Below are positions 7,559 through 15,516 of a DNA stretch of 64,000 nucleotides, one piece after another. Under the pieces are notes generated by a model. It did not search any database. It was given only the letters and a program-made list of their open reading frames with translations, and was not told the DNA's origin. The translations under genes and the position numbers were made by a program. The stretch lies in NCBI RefSeq assembly GCF_004745865.1, contig NZ_SRKZ01000002.1, forward strand, positions 496,001 through 560,000, written 5' to 3'. The stretch comes from Hymenobacter wooponensis (GTDB lineage Bacteria; Bacteroidota; Bacteroidia; Cytophagales; Hymenobacteraceae). Every line of letters begins with the position of its first letter. Position 1 is the first letter of the stretch.

Positions 7559-8107
7559 ATGAAAACTGCATTTGCTTTCGCTGCTGCCCTCGCTTTAGGT
7601 GCTACTTCTGCCTTCGCTCAGACCACTACTTCGGGTACTACCTCGGGTACCACTTCGGGTATGTCAACATCGGGCACCACATCCGGTACTACCTCGGGTA
7701 CCATGCGTACTACATCGGGCACAACATCGGGCACGATGGGTACTACCTCGGGCACCATCAGCACTACCTCCGGCTCCGGTACTACGTCGGGCACTATGGG
7801 TACCACTTCGGGCACCATGGGCACTACGTCGGGCACCACGTCCGGTTCCACTACGTATAGCACGTCGGGCTCTACTTCCGGCACTATGACCTCGGGTACC
7901 ACTTCCGGTACTACCTCGGGCATGTCGACTTCGGGCACCACGTCGGGCTCGGGCAGCACGTCCGGTTCGGGCATGTCTACTTCGGGCAGCACCATGGGCA
8001 CCACGTCGGGCTCGGGCTCGTCGAACCGCAGCAGCCGCTCAACCAAAAAATCAACCGGCAAGAAAACGAAAACCAGCTCGTCTTCTACCACTAGCGGCTC
8101 TATGTAA
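7559..8107 (+). CDS. Secreted Thr-Ser-Gly repeat protein
   Basis: 182 aa. A clear signal peptide (MKTAFAFAAALALGATSAFA, cleaved before QTTTSG) sends it across the inner membrane. Residues 22-150 are almost entirely Thr, Ser and Gly with regular Met, in units such as TTSG, TSGTM and GMSTSG. The last 30 residues switch to a basic tail (RSTKKSTGKKTKTSSSS). There is no catalytic motif or lipobox. Low-complexity Thr/Ser repeats suggest a structural, adhesive or envelope role, but this is inference. The repeat DNA is internally repetitive, so copy number could change by slippage. The gene stands alone and ends in a strong terminator. Confidence 0.75.
   Translation: MKTAFAFAAALALGATSAFAQTTTSGTTSGTTSGMSTSGTTSGTTSGTMRTTSGTTSGTMGTTSGTISTTSGSGTTSGTMGTTSGTMGTTSGTTSGSTTYSTSGSTSGTMTSGTTSGTTSGMSTSGTTSGSGSTSGSGMSTSGSTMGTTSGSGSSNRSSRSTKKSTGKKTKTSSSSTTSGSM
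7620..8030 (+). repeat. Degenerate 12-base tandem repeats within the coding region
   Basis: Units close to ACTTCGGGCACC and ACCTCGGGTACC recur in frame, encoding T-S-G-T. Third-position changes between units show that the array is old or selected for its protein sequence. Confidence 0.75.
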
Positions 8108-8137
8108 ACCCTTGGCTTTCTAGAATTAGCGTGTACT

Positions 8138-8170
8138 AAAACGGCCGCCTCGCTCTGAGGCGGCCGTTTT
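8138..8170 (+). terminator. Terminator of the Thr-Ser-Gly repeat gene
   Basis: Perfect stem AAAACGGCCGCCTC/GAGGCGGCCGTTTT with a five-base loop, 30 bases after the stop codon. Confidence 0.9.
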
Positions 8171-8273
8171 ATTGTGTGTAGCCGGTCTGGGCCACTACAA
8201 CATTGCCAAACCCACGCCGGTTACTTCCCCTCATACCTGCGGGCACTCGTCCGCTTTACTTACTGATCTACCC

Positions 8274-9263
8274 ATGGAATACATTCAATTAGGAAACTCC
8301 GGATTGCAGGTTTCGCGCATCACGTTTGGCAGCTGGGCGGCCGGCGGCTGGATGTGGGGCGGCACGGAACAAAACGATGCCGTGGGCGCCATCCACGCCT
8401 CGTACGAGCTGGGCGTTACCAGCATTGACACGGCTCCCATTTATGGTCAGGGCCTGAGCGAAGAAATTGTGGGCGAAGCCATCAAAAGCCTCCCCCGCGA
8501 CAAGGTGCAGATCCTGACCAAGTTTGGCATGCGCTGGGACCTGGCTAAGGGCGACTTCGCCATGAAAACCAAGGACAACAACGGCCACGACCTGGACGTG
8601 TATAAGTACGCCGCGCCTGAGAGCATTATGAAGGAAGTGGAGGACAGCCTCCGCCGCCTCGGCACCGACTACATTGACCTCTACCAGATTCACTGGCCTG
8701 ACAAGACTACGCCTATTGAAGACACCATGGAGGCCGTGGCCCGCCTGGTGGAGCAGGGCAAAGTGCGCGCCGTGGGCGTAAGCAACTACTCCGTAGAGCA
8801 GATGCAGACCGCTGAGAAGGTAGTAAACCTGGCCTCGAACCAAGTGCCCTACAGCATGGTGCGCCGCGATATTGAAAAAGACGTAGTGCCGTACTGCCTC
8901 GAGAATAACAAGGCCATCCTGGCCTACAGCCCCATGCAGCTAGGCCTGCTCACGGGCAAAATCAAGCCGGGCCAGCACTTCGATGCCAGCGACCTGCGCG
9001 CTACTCACCCCTTGTTTAAGCCTGAAAGCGTAACCCGCGTAAACGCTTTCCTGGACAAGATCCGGCCCATGGCCGAGAGCAAAAACGCTACGCTAGGCCA
9101 GTTGGTACTGCGCTGGACGCTGGCCCAGCCCGGCATTTCGGTGGCGCTGGTGGGAGCCCGCAACGCCGAGCAGGCCGTGCAGAATGCCCACGCCATTGAT
9201 GTGCAGCTTTCGCCCCAGGAAGTAGACTTCATTTCTCAGCAGCTGGAGCAAGTACAACAGTAA
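8274..9263 (+). CDS. Aldo/keto reductase
   Basis: 329 aa from the ATG at 8274, which starts MEYIQLGNSGLQVSRI as in the family; the frame is open 34 codons further upstream but that part shows no similarity to known starts. The AKR catalytic set is visible: Asp in SIDTAPIYG with the following Tyr, Lys in QILTKFG, and His in YQIHWPD. VRAVGVSNYS and the C-terminal ALVGARN cofactor loop are also present. It would reduce aldehydes or ketones with NADPH in the cytosol. Its physiological substrate cannot be told. Monocistronic, ending in a strong terminator that follows a perfect GTGGCCTAGGCCAC palindrome. Confidence 0.93.
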   Translation: MEYIQLGNSGLQVSRITFGSWAAGGWMWGGTEQNDAVGAIHASYELGVTSIDTAPIYGQGLSEEIVGEAIKSLPRDKVQILTKFGMRWDLAKGDFAMKTKDNNGHDLDVYKYAAPESIMKEVEDSLRRLGTDYIDLYQIHWPDKTTPIEDTMEAVARLVEQGKVRAVGVSNYSVEQMQTAEKVVNLASNQVPYSMVRRDIEKDVVPYCLENNKAILAYSPMQLGLLTGKIKPGQHFDASDLRATHPLFKPESVTRVNAFLDKIRPMAESKNATLGQLVLRWTLAQPGISVALVGARNAEQAVQNAHAIDVQLSPQEVDFISQQLEQVQQ

Positions 9264-9265
9264 GT

Positions 9266-9275
9266 GGCCTAGGCC
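9266..9275. repeat. Iterated palindrome GGCCTAGGCC
   Basis: Full 10-base palindrome, extended to 14 bases (GTGGCCTAGGCCAC), just after the aldo/keto reductase stop codon and before its terminator. Confidence 0.9.
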
Positions 9276-9290
9276 ACCCGTGTTTCGCTT

Positions 9291-9327
9291 AAAAAAAGCG
9301 CTGCCTACCCAGGCAGCGCTTTTTTTG
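9291..9327 (+). terminator. Terminator of the aldo/keto reductase gene
   Basis: Stem AAAGCGCTGCCT/AGGCAGCGCTTT flanked by A and T runs, short loop. Confidence 0.9.
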
Positions 9328-9414
9328 TGCAGCTTGCACTGGCTGAGCAACGGTTTCCGAAGTCAGACCATCTACCCCAGCATACAGCTTTACCTCCGTA
9401 GTTACGTCAGAATT

Positions 9415-10695
9415 ATGCAACGCTATCTGCTTCCGTTTTTCCTGCTGGCTGCCAGTACGGCCGCTTTCGCCCAGGCTCCTACCCGCACCGATTCGCTGAT
9501 TACGCGGGCCCAGCAGATCAGCAAACAAAAGAACTATCCGGAGGCGATTAAGGCCTATCAGCTGGTGGTACAGGAGCCCACGGCTAAGCCCAGGTACAAA
9601 GCCATCAGCTACTATAATATTGCCTGCTACTACGGATTGCAGAATGATGCACCCAATGCCTTAACCAACCTAGAGAAGGCCATTGAGGCGGGCTATGTCA
9701 ATGCCAAACATATTGCAGAAGACTCTGACCTAAACCTGCTGCACGGTAACAAGCAATGGCCAAAGCTGCTGGCTCGGGCCCGCAAGCTGGAAGAAAAGCA
9801 GCTCATCCGGCGGCCCGAGGACGTGAAGCTCGTCACGACGGATATCAACCGCTTTTGGCAGGCCTACAGCGCGGCCCAACGCGACACGGCTCAGGCCAGC
9901 GCCATTTTCCGGCGCGAGTACTTTGACAAGGGTTCGGAGGGCCTGAAGGATTATTACAGCCTGAAAATTAAGAACGACGCCTCGTTCACGAAACGCATTC
10001 TGCGGCGGCCACTCTACTATCAATCTATCCAGGGTACCACGCTGTCTATTGCCAAACAGAAGCCCCAGATTGTAGCAGCCTTTAAGCGCTTTCAGGAGCT
10101 ATACCCCAATGTGCACTTCCAAAACATCTATTTCGTGGTGGGGGGCTGGGTGTCGGGCGGTACTGTGTCGGACGCGGGGCTGCTCATTGGGGCCGACCAG
10201 GTAGCCAATGGACCGGGCGTGAATACGTCGGAGCTGAGCTTGGTGCAGCGCAACCGCTGCGCTCCGGTTACGGTGATGCCCGAGTTGATGGTGCACGAGC
10301 TGGTGCACCGCAACCAAGGCTCTCAGGATGGCACCCTGCTCAGCTACGCCCTCAGCGAAGGCATGGCCGACTTTGTATCTGAGCTGGTGACGGGTGTGAA
10401 GGGCGGAGCTAATAGCCGCCTGCAGGCCTACGGCAACGCGCACGAGCAGGAACTCTGGGCCGACTTTAAGAAGGAAATGCTGGGCACCAACCCCGACAAC
10501 TGGATGGCCAACGGCAGCCAGGAAACCCCCGAAAAGCCCTGCGACCTGGGCTACTACGTGGGCTATAAAATCTGCCAGGCTTACTACAACAAAACTGCCG
10601 ACAAGAAGCAGGCTCTGGCCGATATCCTATCCATCCGAGACGCCAAAGCCTTTCTGGCCCAGAGCGGCTACGAGAGTGGCCTAGCCAGCCGCTAG
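9415..10695 (+). CDS. DUF2268-like predicted zinc peptidase with N-terminal TPR-like repeats
   Basis: 426 aa from the ATG at 9415, chosen because it gives a good signal peptide (cleavage near AAFAQ). Residues 25-120 form TPR-like helices (NYPEAIKAYQLVV, SYYNIACYYGLQND). The catalytic part has H294-E-L-V-H298 (HExxH) and a downstream glutamate in SEGMADF (Glu315), the gluzincin arrangement seen in DUF2268/YjaZ-like peptidases. It is exported, so it should act in the periplasm or outside. The zinc ligands look complete. It stands between two terminated units and is probably transcribed alone. Confidence 0.82.
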   Translation: MQRYLLPFFLLAASTAAFAQAPTRTDSLITRAQQISKQKNYPEAIKAYQLVVQEPTAKPRYKAISYYNIACYYGLQNDAPNALTNLEKAIEAGYVNAKHIAEDSDLNLLHGNKQWPKLLARARKLEEKQLIRRPEDVKLVTTDINRFWQAYSAAQRDTAQASAIFRREYFDKGSEGLKDYYSLKIKNDASFTKRILRRPLYYQSIQGTTLSIAKQKPQIVAAFKRFQELYPNVHFQNIYFVVGGWVSGGTVSDAGLLIGADQVANGPGVNTSELSLVQRNRCAPVTVMPELMVHELVHRNQGSQDGTLLSYALSEGMADFVSELVTGVKGGANSRLQAYGNAHEQELWADFKKEMLGTNPDNWMANGSQETPEKPCDLGYYVGYKICQAYYNKTADKKQALADILSIRDAKAFLAQSGYESGLASR

Positions 10696-10788
10696 CCTTA
10701 GCCGGCGCAGTAGGTGTAGGGCACGTGCAACCGTTAGCGGATGGGCAGGCTCTCTATCAGTACTTGCTACTCTCTTACCTACTTACGT

Positions 10789-11232
10789 ATGCGCTATTTC
10801 TTTACTCTTCTGGGCTCTTTCACCCTCCTGGCTCTTGTTTCCGGCTGCGAAGACAAGAATGCAGAGTCACCACTTTTCACTACCCGTTGGATGGTAGTGC
10901 AGATTGAAGACTTTCCTGTGTCAGCATCCAGCTACAGCGACACTCACCGTTCCTACATTGAGTTTACGGGTGGCCCAGAACGCACTACTGGCCTAGGGCC
11001 GTGCAATTCTTATAGTGGGAGCTTTACCTTGGGCAAGGAGCCCGGTGTACTCACCATCAGCCCGCAGGCATCTACTAAAGCCTCCTGTGGAGCGCTGAAC
11101 ATAGAAACGAGGTACCTGGAAGCGCTGCCCAAAACAGCACGCTACGAAATTTCGGGTAAAGAGCTCCGTCTATATGATGCCTCTAACTCCCTTCGGCCGC
11201 TGCTCATTTTCGAGGATCGAGGCCTTAAGTAG
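10789..11232 (+). CDS. META domain lipoprotein, paralogue 1
   Basis: 147 aa from the ATG at 10789, which places a lipoprotein signal at the start (MRYFFTLLGSFTLLALVSGC). The mature domain is META/HslJ-like: TRWMVVQIED, then GPCNSYSGSF with a characteristic Cys-Asn-Ser, TKASCGALNIETRYLEALP, and a closing strand ELRLYD. Cys residues in GPCN and ASCG may pair. It is related to the lipoprotein at 18255-18686. META domains in Bacteroidota are envelope proteins of unknown function; HslJ is linked to heat stress in E. coli. Single gene before a shared terminator. Confidence 0.85.
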   Translation: MRYFFTLLGSFTLLALVSGCEDKNAESPLFTTRWMVVQIEDFPVSASSYSDTHRSYIEFTGGPERTTGLGPCNSYSGSFTLGKEPGVLTISPQASTKASCGALNIETRYLEALPKTARYEISGKELRLYDASNSLRPLLIFEDRGLK

Positions 11233-11254
11233 TAACTTGGCCTACACCCTGAAA

Positions 11255-11297
11255 TAACGTGCGGCCGCCTCTCAGTTGAGAAGCGGCCGTACGTTGT
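11255..11297. terminator. Bidirectional terminator between convergent genes
   Basis: Imperfect stem built on AACGTGCGGCCGC and its complement on the right (GCGGCCGTACGTT), between the META lipoprotein and DsbA-like stops. Confidence 0.7.
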
Positions 11298-11316
11298 TTC
11301 TACCTAAAGGAGTGGT

Positions 11317-12015
11317 CTAGCAGTTGCCGTCGATGTCGCAGGAAGCGCCATCAGCGCCGGCCAGCTGCACTGGCTGCGGGCGCGACTCTTCCCACACTTT
11401 TTCCAGCACTTCCTGGAACAGCTCGCTCGGCTGCGCACCCGATACGGCATACTTATCGTCGAACACGAAATACGGCACCCCGCGCACCCCAATCTGACGA
11501 GCCTGGTACTCATCATGGCGCACTTCCTGCGTAAACTCGTCGGAGTTCAGTACCCGCTCTACCTCGGCCGCGGGTAGGCCTATCTCGGTAGCCAGGCGGG
11601 TGAGCGTAGCAAAGTCGTTGAGGTCTTCGCCTTCTTCCAGATAGGCTTTGAAGAACCGCTCTTTAGCGGCATCCTGCTTGCCATGGCGTTCAGCTAGGTG
11701 TACCAGGCGATGGGCGTGCAGGGTATTGGCATGCACAGCACGGTCGAAGTCAAACGCCAAGCCCAGCTCAGCGGCCGACTGGGCCATGTTAGAGCTCATC
11801 TGCCGGGCCCAGGCCTCCGTGTTGCCGTACTTGCTGGCGAGGCGCTTATACAGGCTCACGCCGGGCTCGGGCTTCGCCTGAGGGTCTAGCTCAAAGCTGT
11901 GCCACTCAATCTCTACTTTATCGGCGTGGGGGAAAGCCGCCAGCGCATTCTCCAAGCGCCGCTTGCCGATGTAGCAGAACGGGCAAACGATATCAGACCA
12001 GATTTCTATTTTCAT
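11317..12015 (-). CDS. DsbA family oxidoreductase, FrnE-like
   Basis: 232 aa, no signal peptide. The thioredoxin-fold start MKIEIWSDIVCPFCYIGKRR carries the redox pair C11-P-F-C14. A helical insertion follows (residues 60-150), then GVRGVPYFVFDDKYAVSGAQP with the cis-Pro of the fold. This layout matches FrnE and HCCA isomerase-like DsbA proteins, which are cytosolic thiol oxidoreductases linked to oxidative stress. The extreme C-terminus CDIDGNC adds a second Cys pair of unknown role, as in Deinococcus FrnE-type proteins with extra C-terminal cysteines (from memory). Single gene. Confidence 0.88.
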   Translation of the reverse strand: MKIEIWSDIVCPFCYIGKRRLENALAAFPHADKVEIEWHSFELDPQAKPEPGVSLYKRLASKYGNTEAWARQMSSNMAQSAAELGLAFDFDRAVHANTLHAHRLVHLAERHGKQDAAKERFFKAYLEEGEDLNDFATLTRLATEIGLPAAEVERVLNSDEFTQEVRHDEYQARQIGVRGVPYFVFDDKYAVSGAQPSELFQEVLEKVWEESRPQPVQLAGADGASCDIDGNC

Positions 12016-12223
12016 GAGAACAAGGGGTTACAATTTCAGGCGCATATAAGCCGCAGCCCAGAAGAAATGTTTAAAAACCGAAGCTAGTGTAGCTCAAACC
12101 AGTAAGCCGCCATGCTAGGCCTCTCAGCTGCTCTTACCATAACAACTGCCGCACTTATTCGGTGCCCAAAGCTACCCGCCGCTGGGGCATCGGCTACACT
12201 TGCAGCAGCCCTCAACCACGAGT

Positions 12224-12718
12224 ATGTTCACGCTCATGTCTGATCCAATTTCTTTTGAGGCGTATCTGGAAAACGGTGGCCCCAGCTTCATGCCCACACA
12301 AATTGTGGTAGTGCCACCCCTCGTACTGGCTAGCCTGGGCTCCAAAACAAAGCGGGTGATGGGCACGCTCAACGGCCACCCCATTCGGCTAGGCCTATTG
12401 GCTCAGGCTGGCGGAGGCCGATACCTCATGATCAACAAAGAACTGTGCCGGGCCGCCGGGGTGCAGCTAGGCCAGCATGTTAGGCTTGCCCTGGCTCCTG
12501 ACCCGGAACCCGACCGCGTAGACCTGCCGGCAGAGCTGGCCGAAGCGTTTGAAGCGTGGCCCGAAGCTGGTGAACAGTTTGAGCGCCTTTCAGGGAGTAT
12601 GCGCCGAGCGGTAGCTCAGCACATAGCCACGGCCCGGCAAGCGGAAACCCGCGCCCGCCGGGCCGTGGAGCTAACAGAACGGTTGGCGCGCGGAGCGCAC
12701 CCCTTCCGGAAAGAGTAA
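12224..12718 (+). CDS. DUF1905/YdeI (OmdA)-like protein
   Basis: About 164 aa; the start could be the ATG at 12224 or the one at 12236 (MSDPISFEAYL). The N-terminal half resembles DUF1905: a beta-barrel with KTKRVMGTLNGHPIRLGL and YLMINKELCRAAGVQLGQHVRLAL. The C-terminal half is helical, resembling the YdeI/OmdA domain: LAEAFEAWPEAGEQFERLS, then AVAQHIATARQAETRARRA. Proteins of this type are reported in bacteria as bacteriocin-tolerance or stress proteins; the mechanism is unclear. Predicted cytosolic and monocistronic. Function inferred by similarity only. Confidence 0.75.
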   Translation: MFTLMSDPISFEAYLENGGPSFMPTQIVVVPPLVLASLGSKTKRVMGTLNGHPIRLGLLAQAGGGRYLMINKELCRAAGVQLGQHVRLALAPDPEPDRVDLPAELAEAFEAWPEAGEQFERLSGSMRRAVAQHIATARQAETRARRAVELTERLARGAHPFRKE

Positions 12719-12741
12719 TTGCCCAGCGCTATAGGCCTAGG

Positions 12742-13206
12742 CTACTTCATCTTCAACAAACTGATGTTGACCACCTTGCCCGTGCCACCTACCATAAACT
12801 TGCAGTCGTCGAAAGCGGGCGGGGCTAGGCGGGGCCGCACATTGTTAGAGAAAGCAAAGGGCTCCGTAGGAATGCCCATGAAGTTCTTATCGAGCTTGTC
12901 GTTGTTGTTGGTATCCTGGGTAATGGCCACGGCCCACTCCCCGTTGGGCAAATCAACGGGCAGCGTAATCTGCTTCTGCCCGCTGGGCTTTACCACGCGC
13001 ATAAACGCGTAGCCACCATGAGTTAAGAATTTCTCCCGAACGTTGTAGAAGTACAATTTCACCGACGAAGACGTAGAAGCCAGCGCCGATACCACTACCG
13101 TGACGGACGTAGTGGCCGTCGGATCACCGGAGGCCAAGGCGGGCGTCGAAACCAAGCCTGCAGAAGCGCAGGCGGCCGTAAGAAGAGTCAGCTTAAGTAC
13201 TTGCAT
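12742..13206 (-). CDS. DUF2141 family secreted protein
   Basis: 154 aa from the ATG at 13206, which gives a signal peptide (MQVLKLTLLTAACASAGL...ALASG). The mature part matches DUF2141: VKLYFYNVREKFL, LPNGEWAVAITQDTNNNDKLD, NFMGIPTEPFAFSNN, and a C-terminal strand VVNISL. The Asp/Asn-rich DTNNNDKLD resembles a calcium-binding loop. The family is widespread in Bacteroidota; it is exported with no known enzyme activity. Single gene converging with the YdeI-like gene. Confidence 0.9.
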   Translation of the reverse strand: MQVLKLTLLTAACASAGLVSTPALASGDPTATTSVTVVVSALASTSSSVKLYFYNVREKFLTHGGYAFMRVVKPSGQKQITLPVDLPNGEWAVAITQDTNNNDKLDKNFMGIPTEPFAFSNNVRPRLAPPAFDDCKFMVGGTGKVVNISLLKMK

Positions 13207-13328
13207 GGCAGAAGATAGCAATGATCTGTTCGGGGCCAACAGCCCCCTGGTGAAAAAGATTGCTAACTGGTAAATCTTTCCTCTAAGTAATCTACTGCCT
13301 CTGCCTGTAGTTGGTTATTGTATGACAC

Positions 13329-13367
13329 AAAAAAGCCTCAGCGTGGATGGCTGAGGCTGCTATTTTT
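13329..13367 (-). terminator. Terminator of the second STAS-like gene
   Basis: Stem AGCCTCAG/CTGAGGCT with an A tract on the plus-strand left side, which is a T tract in the direction of the minus-strand gene ending at 13373. Confidence 0.8.
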
Positions 13368-13372
13368 AGGCT

Positions 13373-13807
13373 TTAATACAAGGCGCTTAAGCGGCGGCAG
13401 GCTTCCTCCAGGGAGGCGTGGTGCAGAATTTCCAGCTTATAATCGTCTCGTTTGGATGTGTTATGCGCGTATTGTTGAATAGCAATCTGCCCGAACACGT
13501 TGGCTGGCGCGAGAAAATTCACCTGCCGGATGCCCGCAGCATAGGCCCGGGGGTTCCAGTCAGTATTCACCCATTCCTGATCGGTGGTCAGCATAGCGCC
13601 AAAGTAACGCGTATCGTTGAGCCAGGCCAGATTGGTATAGCGCTCGGCATAACCGATGTAAAGCTCCAGCGCTTTATTCAGCAGAAACCGGAAGTTTCGG
13701 CTATTAGCAAAGCCATGCCAACGTACAATTATGCAAGTCATGCCGGGAGACAGCGTAATTTCACCGTATGGTTCAGAATGCAACAGAATTTCAGCCATGA
13801 TCGGCAA
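13373..13807 (-). CDS. Short STAS/SpoIIAA-like protein, paralogue 2 of 3
   Basis: 144 aa (or 141 from the Met at codon 4), cytosolic. It is the most diverged of three related proteins in the window: a beta hairpin ending in MTCIIVRWHG, helix, AWLNDTRYFG, Trp-rich segment QEWVNTDWNPRAYAAGI, VNFLAPANVFGQIAI, and a final helix HASLEEACRRLSAL. The order of conserved points (LND, Trp segment, AxVFxxxAP/YSP, C-terminal helix) is the same as in the others. Function unknown; STAS-like fold is inferred. Single gene with its own terminator. Confidence 0.6.
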   Translation of the reverse strand: MPIMAEILLHSEPYGEITLSPGMTCIIVRWHGFANSRNFRFLLNKALELYIGYAERYTNLAWLNDTRYFGAMLTTDQEWVNTDWNPRAYAAGIRQVNFLAPANVFGQIAIQQYAHNTSKRDDYKLEILHHASLEEACRRLSALY

Positions 13808-14004
13808 ACAGAAAGAAATAAGGCATTACCCGAAACCGGTATAGTACTATCCGGCTTCTGACCAAATATACGCGTACCCTCTCCCTCAGATGTGCGGATG
13901 CGGCCAACACATAACCCCACCCGGCCAATGGGCCGAGGTCCTCGGCCAAACGCGCGAAAACCGCACCTAGCCCCGGATTTCGCAGCTCAACCGTAGTTGA
14001 GCGG

Positions 14005-14490
14005 TTAGGCTGAAGCCCCTGCTTCTTCGCGCCGCAGGTACGTAACTAATACATCGTGGGTCAGGCCAAACTCACCGGCTGCTACTGCGGCGGTGCTGCC
14101 CGGCTGGCGCAGCATGGCTAGCAGCAGGTGGAGCGCCTCTACTTCTGGGGCTTCTAGCAGCAGGGCCGTTTGTTGGGCCTGCTGCACCATGGTTTCCATT
14201 TCCAGGGTGAGCGGCAGGCTGGAGCTTTCCGAAATACGTTTGCTGGTTAGCCGCAGTCCCATTACCTCGGTAGCCAAGCGGTATTCAAACAGAACCGGGC
14301 TTACCAAGAGCTGCTCCAATGCCGGCACCACGGTAGCATCTTCTTCGCGCAGCATGGCCAGCAGGAAGTGCGGCACGGCAATGAAATCATTGTCGAGCCG
14401 AAACGCTTCAATGCGGCTGGCGCCGATTACCCGCTTCATGGCAGCGGAGAACGGCAACGCCTCAGGCTTTTTTCGGAAGAAAGAAAACAT
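14005..14490 (-). CDS. Stand-alone Clp N-terminal domain protein
   Basis: 161 aa. Two Clp-N repeats are visible: residues 12-75 (SAAMKRVIGASRIEAFRLDND with AVPHFLLAMLRE) and 85-150 (TLEMETMVQQAQQTALLLEAPEVEALHLLLAMLRQ). No AAA+ module follows, so it cannot unfold proteins alone. In ClpA/B/C the N domain binds substrates and adaptors, so this small protein may be an adaptor, competitor or regulator of a Clp machine; this is inference. No Clp ATPase or ClpP lies in this window. The N-terminus FSFFRKKPEALPF is short and basic. Confidence 0.82.
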   Translation of the reverse strand: MFSFFRKKPEALPFSAAMKRVIGASRIEAFRLDNDFIAVPHFLLAMLREEDATVVPALEQLLVSPVLFEYRLATEVMGLRLTSKRISESSSLPLTLEMETMVQQAQQTALLLEAPEVEALHLLLAMLRQPGSTAAVAAGEFGLTHDVLVTYLRREEAGASA

Positions 14491-14641
14491 GCTTGCTGTC
14501 TAACGGCACTGCTGCTCCTGGTTGCGGAATCAGTACGCCAGTAACTTATCCCGAGCACAGGTTTGCTCTAGGCCTCTCTGGGTTTACTACAGCTAACGGG
14601 CATGAGTTGTTAGTGCCTCTAGCCTTTACAAATGACCACTA

Positions 14642-15451
14642 CTACAACACTGCCCGCAGAAAGTTAACGGCAAGCTTTAGTACCTGCTCAGGATCTTGGC
14701 GGTGCGGGGTGTGGCCTAGGCCAGGTAGTAGCACTGCGTGTGCGGTGCCAGCTACTTGGGTAGCAATAGCTTCTACCTGCGCGGCGGTACCATACTCATC
14801 CTCCGCGCCCTGCATTACCAGCACTGGGCACTGAATTTGGGGCAGGTACCGCTCAATATTCCAGTTGCGGAAAGTGGGGTGCAGCCAGGTTTCAGCCCAA
14901 GCCCGGAACAGCGGCTCGGTGCGGGTGCCGTGGTAGCGGGCTAAGCGCTGGGGCAGATCGGTGGTGGAGTACTGTTGCTGGGCTACCCGAATCCCAGCTA
15001 GCGTTACGTCTTCCACAAATACGTGGGCTCCTACTGTTACTACGGCAGCTACTACGCCAGGCTCCTGAGCAGCAGTTAGCAGGGCCAGCGTTCCTCCATC
15101 GGAGTGCCCAAATAGCACCGCTTGGCTTACCCCAGCAGCCCGCAGCACTGCAGGCACCAGTAAGGCTTCCTGCTCTAGGTAGGCCACCGTGCGGGGCTCT
15201 GGCCCAAATGGCGCCGACTCCCCGTAACCGCGGCGGTCATATACCAGGGCGTGGCAGCCCAAGGCCAGCGCCAAGTGTGCCGGGAAGTCGCGCCAGAGCC
15301 GAATGCTGCCCAACGAATCGTGCAGAAACACTAGCGTAGGCCTCTCGCCAGCCGCTTCTGAGGTAGCGTGCCGCAGGTGTCGTACGCGCAGGTAATGATC
15401 CTGAAAAGTGAGCGTTTCGTCATGTTCGGTAAGCAGAGGTACTTGGGACAT
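14642..15451 (-). CDS. Alpha/beta hydrolase
   Basis: 269 aa from the ATG at 15451. The alpha/beta fold is clear: TLVFLHDSLGS (oxyanion HxxxG region), ALVYDRRGYGESAP, nucleophile elbow VLFGHSDGG with Ser as nucleophile, acid in QGAEDEYG, and His in LPGLGHTPH. No signal peptide, so cytosolic. Substrate (ester, epoxide, lipid or other) cannot be told from sequence. It follows the MG2/TonB-plug gene on the same strand but a hairpin lies between them, so it is probably a separate unit. Confidence 0.9.
   Translation of the reverse strand: MSQVPLLTEHDETLTFQDHYLRVRHLRHATSEAAGERPTLVFLHDSLGSIRLWRDFPAHLALALGCHALVYDRRGYGESAPFGPEPRTVAYLEQEALLVPAVLRAAGVSQAVLFGHSDGGTLALLTAAQEPGVVAAVVTVGAHVFVEDVTLAGIRVAQQQYSTTDLPQRLARYHGTRTEPLFRAWAETWLHPTFRNWNIERYLPQIQCPVLVMQGAEDEYGTAAQVEAIATQVAGTAHAVLLPGLGHTPHRQDPEQVLKLAVNFLRAVL
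14713..14722. repeat. Iterated palindrome GGCCTAGGCC
   Basis: Full 10-mer inside the C-terminal coding part of the alpha/beta hydrolase, extended on one side (GTGGCCTAGGCCAGG). Confidence 0.9.
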
Positions 15452-15464
15452 GAGCAGCAAAGCA

Positions 15465-15492
15465 ACGGCCCCAGCTAGAGAGCCGGGGCCGT
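15465..15492 (-). terminator. Terminator of the MG2/TonB-plug gene
   Basis: Stem ACGGCCCC/GGGGCCGT with a 12-base loop, between the stop codon at 15517 and the alpha/beta hydrolase start. Confidence 0.65.
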
Positions 15493-15516
15493 GAATTTCT
15501 ACAAAATTGGTACGAC

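Noticed and set aside
7620..8030. Regular repeats that could suggest a CRISPR array
   Set aside because: Units are short, in frame and coding, with no spacers and no cas genes.
7618..8091. Long antisense frame rich in Val-Pro-Glu across the Thr-Ser-Gly repeat gene
   Set aside because: It arises from the repeat DNA read on the other strand. The plus frame has a signal peptide and a terminator; the antisense frame has neither.
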